Positions 27,673 through 36,919 of a DNA stretch of 55,766 nucleotides are shown here, one piece after another. The notes under the pieces are model-generated. The model was given only the letters and a program-made list of their open reading frames with translations. It was not told the origin of the DNA and did not search any database. The stretch comes from Clostridia bacterium. GTDB taxonomy: Bacteria; Bacillota; Clostridia; TANB77; CAG-508. The stretch covers positions 1-55,766 of the forward strand of contig CAAGKK010000042.1 of the NCBI GenBank assembly GCA_900770385.1. The letters run 5' to 3'. Each line of letters opens with the position of its first letter. Within the stretch, counting starts at the first letter, position 1. Position numbers and translations under genes: made by a program.

Positions 27673-28486
27673 ATTTTGTGTGCAATATGTTCCTTTCTTT
27701 AAATTTATAATAATATGGTTTTATTTCAGGTGTAAAATCTTTTATATACATTATTTTTCCATCTCTTAAAGTTAATGTTAAATTTGGATAAGTTTTTACA
27801 ATTTTTTCATCGTTCCAATATTTATAAATAAATTTACTTAACTCTTCATTATTATATACTTTATTATATATTTTTATAGCTTTTTCCTTATTGTTTATAT
27901 CAAGATCATTTTCTACTGATTTTCTAATCAAGCAAAAACTAATTGCAATTCCAGAAATTATACAATCTATTATTAAGAATATGAATATCATTAAAGTTAT
28001 AATCTTTGAAAACTTTATATTTACTTTCTTTTTACACCAGTCTATAAATTTATCTATTTTAGGATTAATTACCTTCATTAGATATACAGCCAATAACCCC
28101 CAAAATAAAGAATATAAAAAGCATATTCTTCCATTTATATTTAAGAATCTATTTGAATAATCCCACCATCGTACATTTAAAAGTACTTCTCCTATTAAAC
28201 TTAATGTATATTCTACAAATGATCCAACAATAAATCCACCTATAAATAAAATATGATTATTTTTATTAAAATATTTATTTAATATTAAAATCATAAATAC
28301 TGCGCCAACTCCATATATTCCACAAAATGGTCCATACAGAAAACTTTGCCTGCTCTCTAATACATTATAAAAAATAAGTGCAAATAAGGTTTCTATTATA
28401 AAACCTACTACACTATAAATTATAAAGTATGCTAATATTCTCCATATACTTATTCCTAGAATTCTAAATTGCTTTTTCTTTTCCAT
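27644..28486 (-). CDS. Putative ABC-transporter-type membrane protein (CmpB-like)
   Basis: 280 residues with about six hydrophobic helices. The segment Y-S-V-V-G-F-I-I-E-T and F-L-Y-G-P-F-C-G-I-Y-G matches the CmpB-like family annotated as putative ABC-transporter type IV. The C-terminal 100 residues are more polar, with no nucleotide-binding domain in the chain or nearby. Function is unknown beyond a membrane role. It is likely co-transcribed with dtd, which overlaps its end. Confidence 0.65.
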   Translation of the reverse strand: MEKKKQFRILGISIWRILAYFIIYSVVGFIIETLFALIFYNVLESRQSFLYGPFCGIYGVGAVFMILILNKYFNKNNHILFIGGFIVGSFVEYTLSLIGEVLLNVRWWDYSNRFLNINGRICFLYSLFWGLLAVYLMKVINPKIDKFIDWCKKKVNIKFSKIITLMIFIFLIIDCIISGIAISFCLIRKSVENDLDINNKEKAIKIYNKVYNNEELSKFIYKYWNDEKIVKTYPNLTLTLRDGKIMYIKDFTPEIKPYYYKFKERNILHTKYESINSKSK

Positions 28487-28579
28487 ATAATTATTCCTTA
28501 TTATTTTATTTTTTTATATTTTATCAATTTTTATTGTTTATTGCAAGAATATTTTTATGCTATATATCTTTAAACAGGC

Positions 28580-28780
28580 ACAAAAAAATCCCCACCTTAG
28601 CCGTTACTTTGAAGAAATTTTATAGGACCTGTACTCACACAGGTGGGTGCATACCTAAATGCTTTTGGGTTTCTTATATAAATATAAGCATACACGCCAC
28701 ATTTAGAGATTTGCTCCCTTATCCAAAACTTGTAGGTTCTAAAATTTCAGTCTTCCACGCACTACGCAGGGATATTTGTA
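28580..28780 (-). ncRNA. ssrS: 6S RNA candidate
   Basis: The 345-bp gap between the CmpB-like gene and uppP has no ORF but holds a 200-nt sequence resembling 6S RNAs of Clostridia: A-G-A-A-C-C-T-A-C-A-A-G near the 5' third, G-T-G-G-C-G-T, C-A-C-C-C-A-C-C in the apical half and A-C-G-G-C-T-A-A-G-G-T-G-G-G-G near the end. ATCCC at the 5' end pairs with GGGAT at the 3' end to close the rod, and a T7 run follows. 6S RNA binds sigma-A RNA polymerase and mimics an open promoter. The identification rests on remembered similarity, not a search. Confidence 0.65.
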
Positions 28781-28832
28781 TTATTTAATTGTTAATAATA
28801 TTATAGCATAATTGTTTTGTTTTTTCAATATT

Positions 28833-29636
28833 TTATCTTATAAAATATACAGTTAAAATAATTATTCCAAATATAACTCTATAAATAGCAAATACTTTAA
28901 AGCTTCCTTTTTTTAAGTAATCTAATAAAAATTTAATTACTATTACACCTGTTATAAAGCTTGCTAATATTCCTAATATTAATGATAATGTAAATTCAAA
29001 TTTTGTTAAGTCAAATACAACTGCTGCAAGAGTTATTGGCATTGCTAACATAAATGAAAATTTTGCTGCACTTTCTCTATCTATTTTTAAAGCTCTTGCA
29101 ACTGTCATTGTTATTCCAGATCTAGATACTCCTGGGAAAGCAGCAGCAATAGCTTGTGATATTCCTATTAATACAGATTGTTTTAATGTAATGTCTTTGT
29201 ATTTTATTTTTGATTCAGCTCTTTTATCTACAATATATAATATAATTCCCATTATTATTAATGTGCAGGCAATAATTGCCATTTGAAAATTTATGTCATC
29301 TCCTACTATTACAGAAGATATTTTATCTAATACTAAACTTAATATACCTGCTGGTATTGTAGCTGCAACTAAATACCAGAACATTTTTCCTTCTGTTGAA
29401 TCCTTTTTTTGAAATACCTTTTCAAATCCACCTTTTACAAGTGATACCCAATCTTTAAAGAAAAATATTACTAAAGCTAGTAATGTTCCTATATGTAGTG
29501 CTACATCCATTCCTTCTGATAGCATTTCCCATTTAAAAATCCATGGAAATACATTCAAGTGTCCTGAACTTGATATTGGTAAAAATTCTGTTAATCCTTG
29601 TACTATTCCCAAAATAATTGCATGTGTTATTGTCAT
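28833..29636 (-). CDS. uppP: Undecaprenyl-diphosphatase
   Basis: 267 residues. Dephosphorylates undecaprenyl diphosphate to recycle the wall lipid carrier. Polytopic membrane protein with G-I-V-Q-G-L-T-E-F-L-P-I-S-S-S-G-H-L near the N-terminus and P-G-V-S-R-S-G-I-T-M-T in the second half, both catalytic-motif regions. Start 29636 is chosen because AAAAGGAG precedes it and the family begins just before the first helix; the longer ORF adds 39 implausible residues. It complements uppS in the same window. Confidence 0.94.
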   Translation of the reverse strand: MTITHAIILGIVQGLTEFLPISSSGHLNVFPWIFKWEMLSEGMDVALHIGTLLALVIFFFKDWVSLVKGGFEKVFQKKDSTEGKMFWYLVAATIPAGILSLVLDKISSVIVGDDINFQMAIIACTLIIMGIILYIVDKRAESKIKYKDITLKQSVLIGISQAIAAAFPGVSRSGITMTVARALKIDRESAAKFSFMLAMPITLAAVVFDLTKFEFTLSLILGILASFITGVIVIKFLLDYLKKGSFKVFAIYRVIFGIIILTVYFIR

Positions 29637-29656
29637 TTTATTTTCTCCTTTTATTT

Positions 29657-30538
29657 TTAATTTTGTATTTCTTTTACAATATTGTAAAGCGTTTCTTTTA
29701 TAAATTCTGCAGATGTCACAGGAGCTATTTTTCCTGGCAAAGATAATGCCCATACAAATTTAATTTTTCTTTCTTTAATAGCTTCTTTATCCACTCCTCC
29801 TGGATTAGACGCTAAATCTATTACTAAAGCATCTTGCCTTACTTTCTGCAAATTCTCACTATCTAAAACCATATATGGAATTGTATTTATAATAACATCA
29901 AATTTATCTAGATTTTCTTTTAGTTCTGATAATGGTACTTGTTCATATCCATATGCTTTTATCCATGCTAAATCAGAATTTTTTCTTGCTTCACAAGCTA
30001 CCTTTGCTCCTAAGCCATCAAGCATGTGTGATAAAACCTTTCCTATTCTACCAAAACCTAATACTAAAATATTACTACCATGTAAATTTTTAGCAGTTTC
30101 TTCTATTGCTATTTTAATAGCACCTTCAGCTGTTGATATTGCATTTAAAACAGATAATTCTTCTCTTTTTAATATATCTATAACTTGAACTTGATACTTA
30201 TTTGCTAAATTATATACTTCTTGTTTTATAGAACCTGCTATTAAAATTTTACCATTTAGCATTTTAATTAGATCTTCAACTGAAATTTTTTGTTTACTAA
30301 ATGGAGCATTAATTGTTTCTCCATTACTCGAAAATGGTATTGGTCCTATTATAATATTTGATGATTCAACACATTCTTCTAAAGAATCACATTTTTTAGC
30401 TTCGATTTTTTCCGTTTCTTCAGCATTTTCTATTCCATATATAAATACTTCTGCACCTTCATCACATAACATTTCTGCTAATTTTACAAGTCTCAAATCT
30501 CCACCAATTATTGAAATCTTCTTTATCAACAAAATCAC
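29657..30538 (-). CDS. dpaA: Dipicolinate synthase subunit A-like protein
   Basis: 293 residues. The N-terminus I-S-I-I-G-G-D-L-R-L-V-K-L-A-E and a central Rossmann motif L-V-L-G-F-G-R-I-G-K-V-L fit DpaA (SpoVFA), which makes spore dipicolinic acid with the flavoprotein DpaB. No dpaB lies beside it; the next gene is uppP, so the partner may be elsewhere or the protein may have drifted in function. The start is uncertain: GTG at 30538 or a TTG three codons in, both close behind AAAGGA. Confidence 0.8.
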   Translation of the reverse strand: MILLIKKISIIGGDLRLVKLAEMLCDEGAEVFIYGIENAEETEKIEAKKCDSLEECVESSNIIIGPIPFSSNGETINAPFSKQKISVEDLIKMLNGKILIAGSIKQEVYNLANKYQVQVIDILKREELSVLNAISTAEGAIKIAIEETAKNLHGSNILVLGFGRIGKVLSHMLDGLGAKVACEARKNSDLAWIKAYGYEQVPLSELKENLDKFDVIINTIPYMVLDSENLQKVRQDALVIDLASNPGGVDKEAIKERKIKFVWALSLPGKIAPVTSAEFIKETLYNIVKEIQN

Positions 30539-30590
30539 TATCCTTTCTTTTTATTATATTAATCAATAGTGTTTTTATGATAAGTAACAA

Positions 30591-31797
30591 TTATTTTTCT
30601 TTTTGTATTTCTAAATCATTTTCTTTTGTTACCCTATATTTAACACCTAATTCTTTATAGTTGAGTTTTCCAACTATTTTATAAGTTTCTTCAAGATGTT
30701 CTTTTGCTTTTAATTCTTTGTTTGTCATTTTATATTTTTTTGGTTCTATATCTTCCTCATCTGTAGAAGGATAATTTATATATCCTTTAATTGGTATAAA
30801 AATTGAATCTTCCATTGCTTTTTTATATAAATTATTATCTAATTCTATAGCTAAGTTTAAATTTTGTGATGCTGTTTGCTTATCTCCTCTTATCATATAT
30901 ATTTTAGCAAGTTCATAATAAGCAATCGGACTTAATTCCTCATCTTCTAAACATTTATTAAAATATTTCTCCGCCTCTTCTAATTCTCCTAGTATTAATT
31001 CTATCATACCAATATTATAACTTGTATGGAATTCTAATGAATTTATAATAGCTGCTTTTTCATAACATTCTTTTGCACTAGAAAAATCATTTAACATTGT
31101 ATATATCATTCCTAAATTATAATAAATATCAAAATTGTTTGGATGATGTCTTAAGCTCTCGTTCATTATGCTTAAAGCTTCTTTATATCTTTCTTGCTCA
31201 CATAGTGCATCACTAAGTGCAATAGAAGCTTCCAAGTAATCAGGTTTTTTATTTACTAATTGAGTTAGCATGTTTAAAGAATCTTCTTTATTTCCAAATT
31301 CTTTTAAAAGCACTGCAATTTTATAATACGAATCATAGCTTTCTCCATCTAAATCCACTACTTTAACATATTCATCAATCGCTCTTCTAATTCCGTCCTT
31401 CTTTTTCATATATTTCTGCTAATAATTTGTGTGCCATCTTACTGTTCTCATCTTTTTCTATAAGACTTAGCAATATTTTCTTTGTCTTCTTAGTATCTTT
31501 AAATAACAAAAACAATTTTGCAATTTGTAAATATATTTTCTCACTAATATTAATATTTTTCTTTTCTAAAATCAATATTATAACTGGAATTCCTATAGAT
31601 ATTATATAAATTATTGCTTTTAATAATATATTCATTTCAATATTTATAATAAGATATATAAAACTAATTAAAATACCTATTGTTTGTAAAATTAAACTAA
31701 TAAAACATATAATATCTTTTTTTCTCATAATCTTTAAGAAAATATTAACAAATAAAGTAATTGCTATTATATAAAATAATATCTTTTCAAATATCAT
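30591..31797 (-). CDS. TPR-repeat membrane protein, split by in-frame CGG (+1)
   Basis: Read through the frame change the chain is 401 residues: three or four transmembrane helices (about 1-80), then a row of tetratricopeptide repeats, for example A-H-K-L-L-A-E-I-Y-E-K-E-G and Y-Y-N-L-G-M-I-Y-T-M-L-N-D-F. In the zero frame E-K-E-G-R-N ends at TAG (31387). Removing the C of CGG gives E-K-E-G-G-I-R-R-A-I-D-E-Y, which completes the first TPR; the internal ATG at 31409 would start mid-repeat without a good ribosome site. The span is 3n+1. A role in protein assembly at the membrane is a guess from the TPRs. Confidence 0.7.
31393..31395 (-). other. In-frame CGG at frame change, TPR protein
   Basis: Zero-frame context GAA GGA CGG AAT TAG; dropping the C gives GGA GGA ATT AGA AGA GCG and joins the two halves of a TPR motif. 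Zero-frame stop is two codons after the CGG. Confidence 0.75.
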
Positions 31798-31866
31798 ATT
31801 ATCACCTTATTCTCCTTTTTCGCTATATATTTTAATCTATTTTATAAAAAATGTCTATAATATTTT

Positions 31867-31900
31867 AATAAAAGAGCAATTTTTTAATTGCTCTTTTATT
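31867..31900 (-). terminator. Terminator of the pilin-like gene
   Basis: AATAAAAGAGCAATT / AATTGCTCTTTTATT stem with a T-rich loop and flanks, just past the stop codon at 31909. Confidence 0.8.
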
Positions 31901-31908
31901 ATATATTT

Positions 31909-33096
31909 TTATTTTATTGTATAGACTCCTTCTGATTCTTTTACAAGTTGAACATCTGATTTTAAACACACTAGTGGCCTAAAACCTACATCATTTGTTG
32001 TGTTATAACAACTCTGATTTTCAAGTTTACCTGAGCTACGAACTTTAAATACATTTGAACTTCCAGCTGAAGAAGGACTAGCTACCCACAAAGATTTAGC
32101 CTTAGATTGATCACTAATTGCATACATAGAATCACTTTTTTCTAAATAGAAACCATTTCCCCATTCTGAGCTACTATTTTTTCTTATCTGATATCCTGCT
32201 GCACTTGTTGCTTGCATTTGATAATCAAGTTTATATTTTTGATTATATGATTTTATTAGTATCTCTACAGTTGGTCCGCCAATTGCATATTCTGCCTTTT
32301 TTCCAGCAAATCCTCCCCATATACTTGTATCTGTCATATATGCTACTGCGCACATATTATTATTTTTACTTGAGGAAGATGTTTCTTCTAATTGTGAAAA
32401 ATATAACTGATTTAAGTATTTAGGACTTGAGTCTGTAATACTTTCTGTCCCTTTATTATAATCGCTTATTACATAATCCATTGATAATATATAATCTGTT
32501 TTAACATAAATTTTTCTAGTTTTCGAATTTGGACAAAAATCTTTAGAAATATAGTCACCCGCTATTAAATATATATTGCTATTATCTGCATAAAAAATTT
32601 TCCATTCTTTTACGCCTTCACTATTAGCACAATTGTATCCTTTTACTATAGAGCCATAAAAATCACTTTTATCTGTTTCTTTATTAATATCCTCCGCTGT
32701 TATTCCATCATTTTCTATAAAAAGTCCATTATATAAGTCAGAAAGCTTAATTTTATATCCACCATATTCTTTTTTTGCTATTAATATTGTATCTGATTTC
32801 AGTTCAGCAGAATCTGGCACACCATCAAAGTATTTATCTAAAACAGTTTTTAATTCGGTAAGTGACAGTCCCTCACCATTATTTTTTATTTGCTTGCTAG
32901 ATATATCTATTTTTACTTGTTCTTTTAGTTTTTCTATTTCTGTATAAGCTTTAGCTGTTTTTACTTTACTTACTATTTTATTTGATCCAACCGTTATAGT
33001 TATACTTACTCCTGTTAATACTAAAAGAACAATTATTGTAATAATTAATGCTACAAATGTTATAGCTCTCTTATTTTTTAAATCTTTAAAAGACAT
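31909..33096 (-). CDS. Pilin-like surface protein with DUF6273-like C-terminal domain
   Basis: 395 residues. A short cytoplasmic head and a helix A-I-T-F-V-A-L-I-I-T-I-I-V-L-L-V-L (about residues 11-27) resemble the prepilin-type N-terminus seen at 14549-15325; a coiled-coil section follows. The C-terminal half has L-W-V-A-S-P-S-S and V-G-F-R-P-L-V-C-L, a pattern I associate with DUF6273 repeats in clostridial surface proteins. Start 33096 is supported by AGAGAGG before it. Likely extracellular; ligand unknown. Single gene with a terminator. Confidence 0.65.
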   Translation of the reverse strand: MSFKDLKNKRAITFVALIITIIVLLVLTGVSITITVGSNKIVSKVKTAKAYTEIEKLKEQVKIDISSKQIKNNGEGLSLTELKTVLDKYFDGVPDSAELKSDTILIAKKEYGGYKIKLSDLYNGLFIENDGITAEDINKETDKSDFYGSIVKGYNCANSEGVKEWKIFYADNSNIYLIAGDYISKDFCPNSKTRKIYVKTDYILSMDYVISDYNKGTESITDSSPKYLNQLYFSQLEETSSSSKNNNMCAVAYMTDTSIWGGFAGKKAEYAIGGPTVEILIKSYNQKYKLDYQMQATSAAGYQIRKNSSSEWGNGFYLEKSDSMYAISDQSKAKSLWVASPSSAGSSNVFKVRSSGKLENQSCYNTTNDVGFRPLVCLKSDVQLVKESEGVYTIK

Positions 33097-33241
33097 TATT
33101 TTTCCTCTCTTATCATCATTTGTCATTATTAATTCTATACATTAAAAAGATTAAACAAGTAACACTATTATTATAATAATAGTAGCTAAAAAAATCAATG
33201 ATATAAATTGAGTCTTCTTAATTTATACTGTTGCCATTATA

Positions 33242-34111
33242 CTAATTTTTATTTATAAATTCTTCTAATATCTCTTTATCCACATTTAAATTTCCATATC
33301 CTACACCAATTTTTCTATCAGCCTTTTTTATTCCATGGCAATCACTTCCACCGGACATAAATAAATTATTATCTTTGCAATATTTTTCTAATATCTTTAT
33401 TTGTTCCTCAGAAAAACTTGAATGATATACTTCTACACCATCAGTAATATTATTTTGTTTTAGTTCATCTAGAAAACTAAAACAATTTTCTAAACGATAC
33501 TTAAAAATATGTGCTACAAAAAGTTTTCCACCTGCATTTTTCACTGCATTAGCAACTATGTTGGCTTTAGGATAGTGAATGCTAAAATCTACAAATACTG
33601 GAAATTTTTTATTTGTTACACAAGAATTATAGAACACATCAATATTATTCCATTCTTCTTTTTTAAAATATTTTTTATTTTCTTCATATTTTTTTATTTC
33701 AGGAAAAATAATATCTATTGGCCATCCTTTGTTTTCTTTATATTCTATTTTTCCAATTTTTATATTATTTTTCTTACAACTTTCTATCATGCAATTAAAT
33801 TCTTTTTTTAGATTAGGTTTTTTATTTTCATAATTCTCAATTATAAAACTATTTAATTTTTTATAATCAAAATCATAAGCTAATAGATGAAACATTACAC
33901 CATCATACACTGTACTAAACTCTACTCCTGTGAGTATATTTCCTTTAAATATATCTTTAGCATTTATTTTTTCTAATTCTTTATAACTCTCAATTGTATC
34001 ATGATCTGTTATTGATAATACTTCAATATTTGCCTTTTCTGCTTCTTCTAATAATTTTTTTAAATCCCATGTCCCATCTGAATAACTTGTATGTGTATGT
34101 AAATCTATCAT
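33242..34111 (-). CDS. PHP-domain phosphoesterase (TrpH/YciV-like)
   Basis: 289 residues. N-terminal H-T-H-T-S-Y-S-D-G-T-W and S-I-T-D-H-D-T-I are the metal-binding PHP motifs; G-V-E-F-S and G-G-S-D-C-H-G near the C-terminus complete the site. Relatives are nucleoside 3',5'-bisphosphate phosphatases or RNases (RNase AM). It is the last gene before the compact nucleotide-related run, about 80 bp downstream of the nucleotidase, and may belong with it. Confidence 0.85.
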   Translation of the reverse strand: MIDLHTHTSYSDGTWDLKKLLEEAEKANIEVLSITDHDTIESYKELEKINAKDIFKGNILTGVEFSTVYDGVMFHLLAYDFDYKKLNSFIIENYENKKPNLKKEFNCMIESCKKNNIKIGKIEYKENKGWPIDIIFPEIKKYEENKKYFKKEEWNNIDVFYNSCVTNKKFPVFVDFSIHYPKANIVANAVKNAGGKLFVAHIFKYRLENCFSFLDELKQNNITDGVEVYHSSFSEEQIKILEKYCKDNNLFMSGGSDCHGIKKADRKIGVGYGNLNVDKEILEEFINKN

Positions 34112-34192
34112 TTATATCTCCTTTTAAAATATAATGTGCACTTACAATATATCTGAACTGTTTTATGAATTGTAATTTGTATGGATGATTAT

Positions 34193-34799
34193 TTACTTTT
34201 TTAGTCCTTGCCAATTTTTATTTTTTTCAGAATTATACACATATCTATAAATTTCTCCCCATGAATTTACTTCTTTTAAGTACTTATTTTCTTCTAACTT
34301 TTGTTTTTTTACATCTCTTAGATATAAAGTATTAACAAAATTATCCGATAATTTTTTACATATCAAGTAATTATCATCTATCATTAAATCAATTTTTTCT
34401 TTTAGACATATCTGTAATTTGTCTAAAACTTTCCAATAATATTTATCAAATTTCAAATTCTCTTTTTTTAATTTTTCTTCAGCTATTTTTTGCATTTCTA
34501 CATTGTCATATCCTCTTGATGAAATGATTATAAGTTTATGTCCATTTTCTTTCAATAATTTAATAACTTCTTTAGCTCCGTGGCATAATGTTAACTATTT
34601 TAGATACTTGTAAAAAATATTTTTTTATAAATTTTTCACTTACATCTTTATTCCATCCGTATCTTTCTTCTAGGTTAAATTTATTTGTATTTAGAATTCC
34701 CTTGCCATTTAACTCTAGCAAATCATATAATTCTGCTCTAGTTCTTAATTCTTTTTCAAAATCAAGTAATACTCCATCTACATCAATTCCAATTTGCAT
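34193..34799 (-). CDS. 5'(3')-deoxyribonucleotidase-like HAD protein, split by in-frame CGG (+1)
   Basis: HAD-fold nucleotidase related to the NT5C/YqfW group: G-I-D-V-D-G-V-L-L-D-F (nucleophile and acid aspartates, residues 4-8), I-I-I-S-S-R-G (motif II) and L-M-I-D-D-N-Y (motif IV). The zero frame runs into CCA CGG AGC TAA; without the C it reads M-P-G-A-K-E-V-I-K-L-L-K, the conserved segment before motif II. The span is 3n+1, giving 201 residues. Start 34799 lies behind GGAG. It dephosphorylates deoxynucleotides in the family; the substrate here is inferred. Confidence 0.8.
34578..34580 (-). other. In-frame CGG at frame change, nucleotidase
   Basis: Zero-frame ATG CCA CGG AGC TAA; removing the C gives CCA GGA GCT AAA GAA, the family P-G-A-K-E. 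Stop is two codons after the CGG. Confidence 0.8.
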
Positions 34800-34836
34800 T
34801 ATTATTGCACTCCATTTCGTTAGATAAAAGTTATCT

Positions 34837-35481
34837 TTACAATTCAATGAAATCTCCCAATTTCAATTGTTGAGGTTCGCTATATTTTGTTTTTATTTTC
34901 GCAATATTTAATAACTCATCCAAATATATTATCTCATGCTTTCCTTTTTGCAGTTCAAGTAATTTTAAAAAGACTTCTGCTGTTAAAAAGCAATCAGCAA
35001 GAGCTCTATGCCTATTTTTTGGGATTCGCAATCCTAATGTGCTTGCCAAAGTATCTAATTTGTAATTTGACAATTTAGGTAAAACATGTTTGGCTAATAA
35101 AATAGTATCTATTATTGGTGTTTCAGCTATTCCTTTACATTCATCTGTATAATGAGATAAAATATTAGCTTCATATTTAGCATTTTGTGCAATAAATACA
35201 TAGTCTTTTTTTGAACAAGATTTATCAATTATTCTCATTGCTCTTTTAGCATCTATACCATGCATTAAATCTTTTTCTGTTATACCTGTTTGTGAAGTAT
35301 CAAAACTCGTTAAGTGTAAACCTTCTGGTGACTTAATCAGCCAATCAATTGATGCATTATTATCTATTTTATTTTGTTTTATTCTTAATATTCCTACTTC
35401 TATTGGCTCTGGTGTTCTTCCTTTTGGAGTAATCGTTTCAAAATCTATTACTAAAAATTCTGTATCATCTATTAATTTCAT
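34837..35481 (-). CDS. DEDDh 3'-5' exonuclease (DnaQ-like)
   Basis: 214 residues. Motifs in order are V-I-D-F-E-T-I-T (Exo I), N-A-K-Y-E-A-N-I-L (Exo II) and R-H-R-A-L-A-D-C (Exo III, with the catalytic His), the DEDDh set. Relatives include the epsilon proofreading subunit and standalone nucleases. It is not linked to a polymerase here but to nucleotide-handling enzymes, 8 bp downstream of the MazG-like gene. Could trim DNA or RNA oligonucleotides; substrate unknown. Confidence 0.85.
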   Translation of the reverse strand: MKLIDDTEFLVIDFETITPKGRTPEPIEVGILRIKQNKIDNNASIDWLIKSPEGLHLTSFDTSQTGITEKDLMHGIDAKRAMRIIDKSCSKKDYVFIAQNAKYEANILSHYTDECKGIAETPIIDTILLAKHVLPKLSNYKLDTLASTLGLRIPKNRHRALADCFLTAEVFLKLLELQKGKHEIIYLDELLNIAKIKTKYSEPQQLKLGDFIEL

Positions 35482-35489
35482 TATAAAAT

Positions 35490-35807
35490 CTAATCCTCCT
35501 CAACATCTTTTAAAAAGATTTTATTTTTAAATGCTCCCTTTCTATTTCTTTTTTTAATTCTAACTTGTTCTACTTCTTCAATACTTGTGCCTCTATATTC
35601 AAGTATTGCATAAATAACTTCCATTATATCTGCCATTTCTTCAATGCTATAATCAGCTAAATATTCTTCTACTTCTTCTTTTAATTTTTTGTCTAATTCT
35701 TCTCCATATCTTTTATCGTCTAAAATTTCGTATGTTACTTTGCAACCGTTATCTTCCATTATTTTTACATTTTTATCTCTAATTAATTTATTATATGTAT
35801 ATAGCAT
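35490..35807 (-). CDS. MazG-like nucleoside triphosphate pyrophosphohydrolase
   Basis: 105 residues. Begins Y-N-K-L-I-R-D-K and has the acidic helices E-E-V-E-E-Y-L and E-E-M-A-D-I-M-E-V of the all-alpha NTP pyrophosphohydrolase (PRA-PH/MazG) superfamily, which removes non-canonical or damaged NTPs. The start is ATG behind AAGGAGG and overlaps the aminotransferase stop by one base, implying tight coupling. Exact substrate unknown. Confidence 0.82.
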   Translation of the reverse strand: MLYTYNKLIRDKNVKIMEDNGCKVTYEILDDKRYGEELDKKLKEEVEEYLADYSIEEMADIMEVIYAILEYRGTSIEEVEQVRIKKRNRKGAFKNKIFLKDVEED

Positions 35808-36904
35808 TAATTTTCCTCCTTTACTATTTGATTTATTTTTGAAATTATTTCGTTCATTTTATCTCTATCTATATTTTCTATTAAGGATAAAGCAACTATC
35901 CTGCTAAATAATTTATGGCTATTTGGTGTTTTCATTCTATCATAACTAACTAAATTTTTACAATACTCTTGTATTACTTTCCTTTCATTCGCAGGAATTA
36001 ATCCGAATGTTCCCGTACTGTTTATTACTCTATTTTTATTTAATTTCTTTGCAATATCTAGACCTTTATCATGTAAAAAAATTGGTGAAAAATAATTAGA
36101 ATTCTCATTGTCGTAATAATTGTATATGTTTACTCCTGTTATATTCTTAATTTGTTCATATATATATTTAGTTTGATTTTTTCTAAAATTAATTTTATCT
36201 TTTAAATCTCTTAAATTATATATACCTAATAGTGCTTGCATCTCAGTTATTCTATAATTCCATCCAATTTCAGAGAACGACTTACTTGTGTCTCTTATAT
36301 TAGTACAATGATTTCTCAATAATCTACATCTTTCAGCTAATTCATCGTCATTTGTTAATATAAATCCACCTTCACCAGTTGCTAATATTTTACCATTTTT
36401 CATACTAAAGCATCCAAATTTTCCAAATGTTCCCAAATATTTGTTATTCCACTTTGAGCCATGAGCTTGACAAGCATCTTCTATAATTTCTATATTATAT
36501 TCCTTAGCAAAATCAAGTAATTTGTCTAAATTATAACTGCACCCCCATAAATAAACAGGTATCACTGCTTTTGTTTTATTAGATAGTTTTCTTTTTAAAT
36601 CATCATAATCAAAATCAATATTATTTTCTTGACAATCAACAAATATAGGTATAGCCTTTTGGTACAATATAGGAATAACAGACATTATAACAGCATTAGC
36701 AGGTACTAGTACTTCATCTCCATCTTTAATATTCAAAGCTGCTAATGATAAATGTATTGCAGCTGTGCCATTTGCTACAGCTATAGCATTTTTTACTGAA
36801 AAGAAGTCTTTTAATTTTTCTTCAAAAATTGGAATATATTTATCTGGCTTACAAGGATTAAATTCATTTTTTATTAAATTTTCTATATTAATAATATTTT
36901 TCAT
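35807..36904 (-). CDS. DegT/DnrJ/EryC1 family PLP aminotransferase
   Basis: 365 residues. Shows V-A-N-G-T-A-A-I-H-L-S-L, E-D-A-C-Q-A-H-G and C-F-S-M-K-N-G-K-I-L, the last containing the PLP-binding lysine, followed by E-G-G-F-I-L-T-N-D. Family members transfer amino groups to sugar nucleotides or cyclitols (AHBA synthase relatives). Here it is not among sugar genes but between MazG-like and radical SAM genes, so a non-sugar substrate is possible. Strong AAGGAGG site; 15 bp downstream of the radical SAM gene. Confidence 0.87.
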   Translation of the reverse strand: MKNIINIENLIKNEFNPCKPDKYIPIFEEKLKDFFSVKNAIAVANGTAAIHLSLAALNIKDGDEVLVPANAVIMSVIPILYQKAIPIFVDCQENNIDFDYDDLKRKLSNKTKAVIPVYLWGCSYNLDKLLDFAKEYNIEIIEDACQAHGSKWNNKYLGTFGKFGCFSMKNGKILATGEGGFILTNDDELAERCRLLRNHCTNIRDTSKSFSEIGWNYRITEMQALLGIYNLRDLKDKINFRKNQTKYIYEQIKNITGVNIYNYYDNENSNYFSPIFLHDKGLDIAKKLNKNRVINSTGTFGLIPANERKVIQEYCKNLVSYDRMKTPNSHKLFSRIVALSLIENIDRDKMNEIISKINQIVKEEN

Positions 36905-36919
36905 AATATCCTCCTTAAT

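Noticed and set aside
27235..28486. Moving the dtd start downstream to avoid the 29-bp overlap
   Set aside because: The family always begins M-(K/R)-A-(L/V)-(I/V)-Q-R, so the longer start is right despite the overlap.
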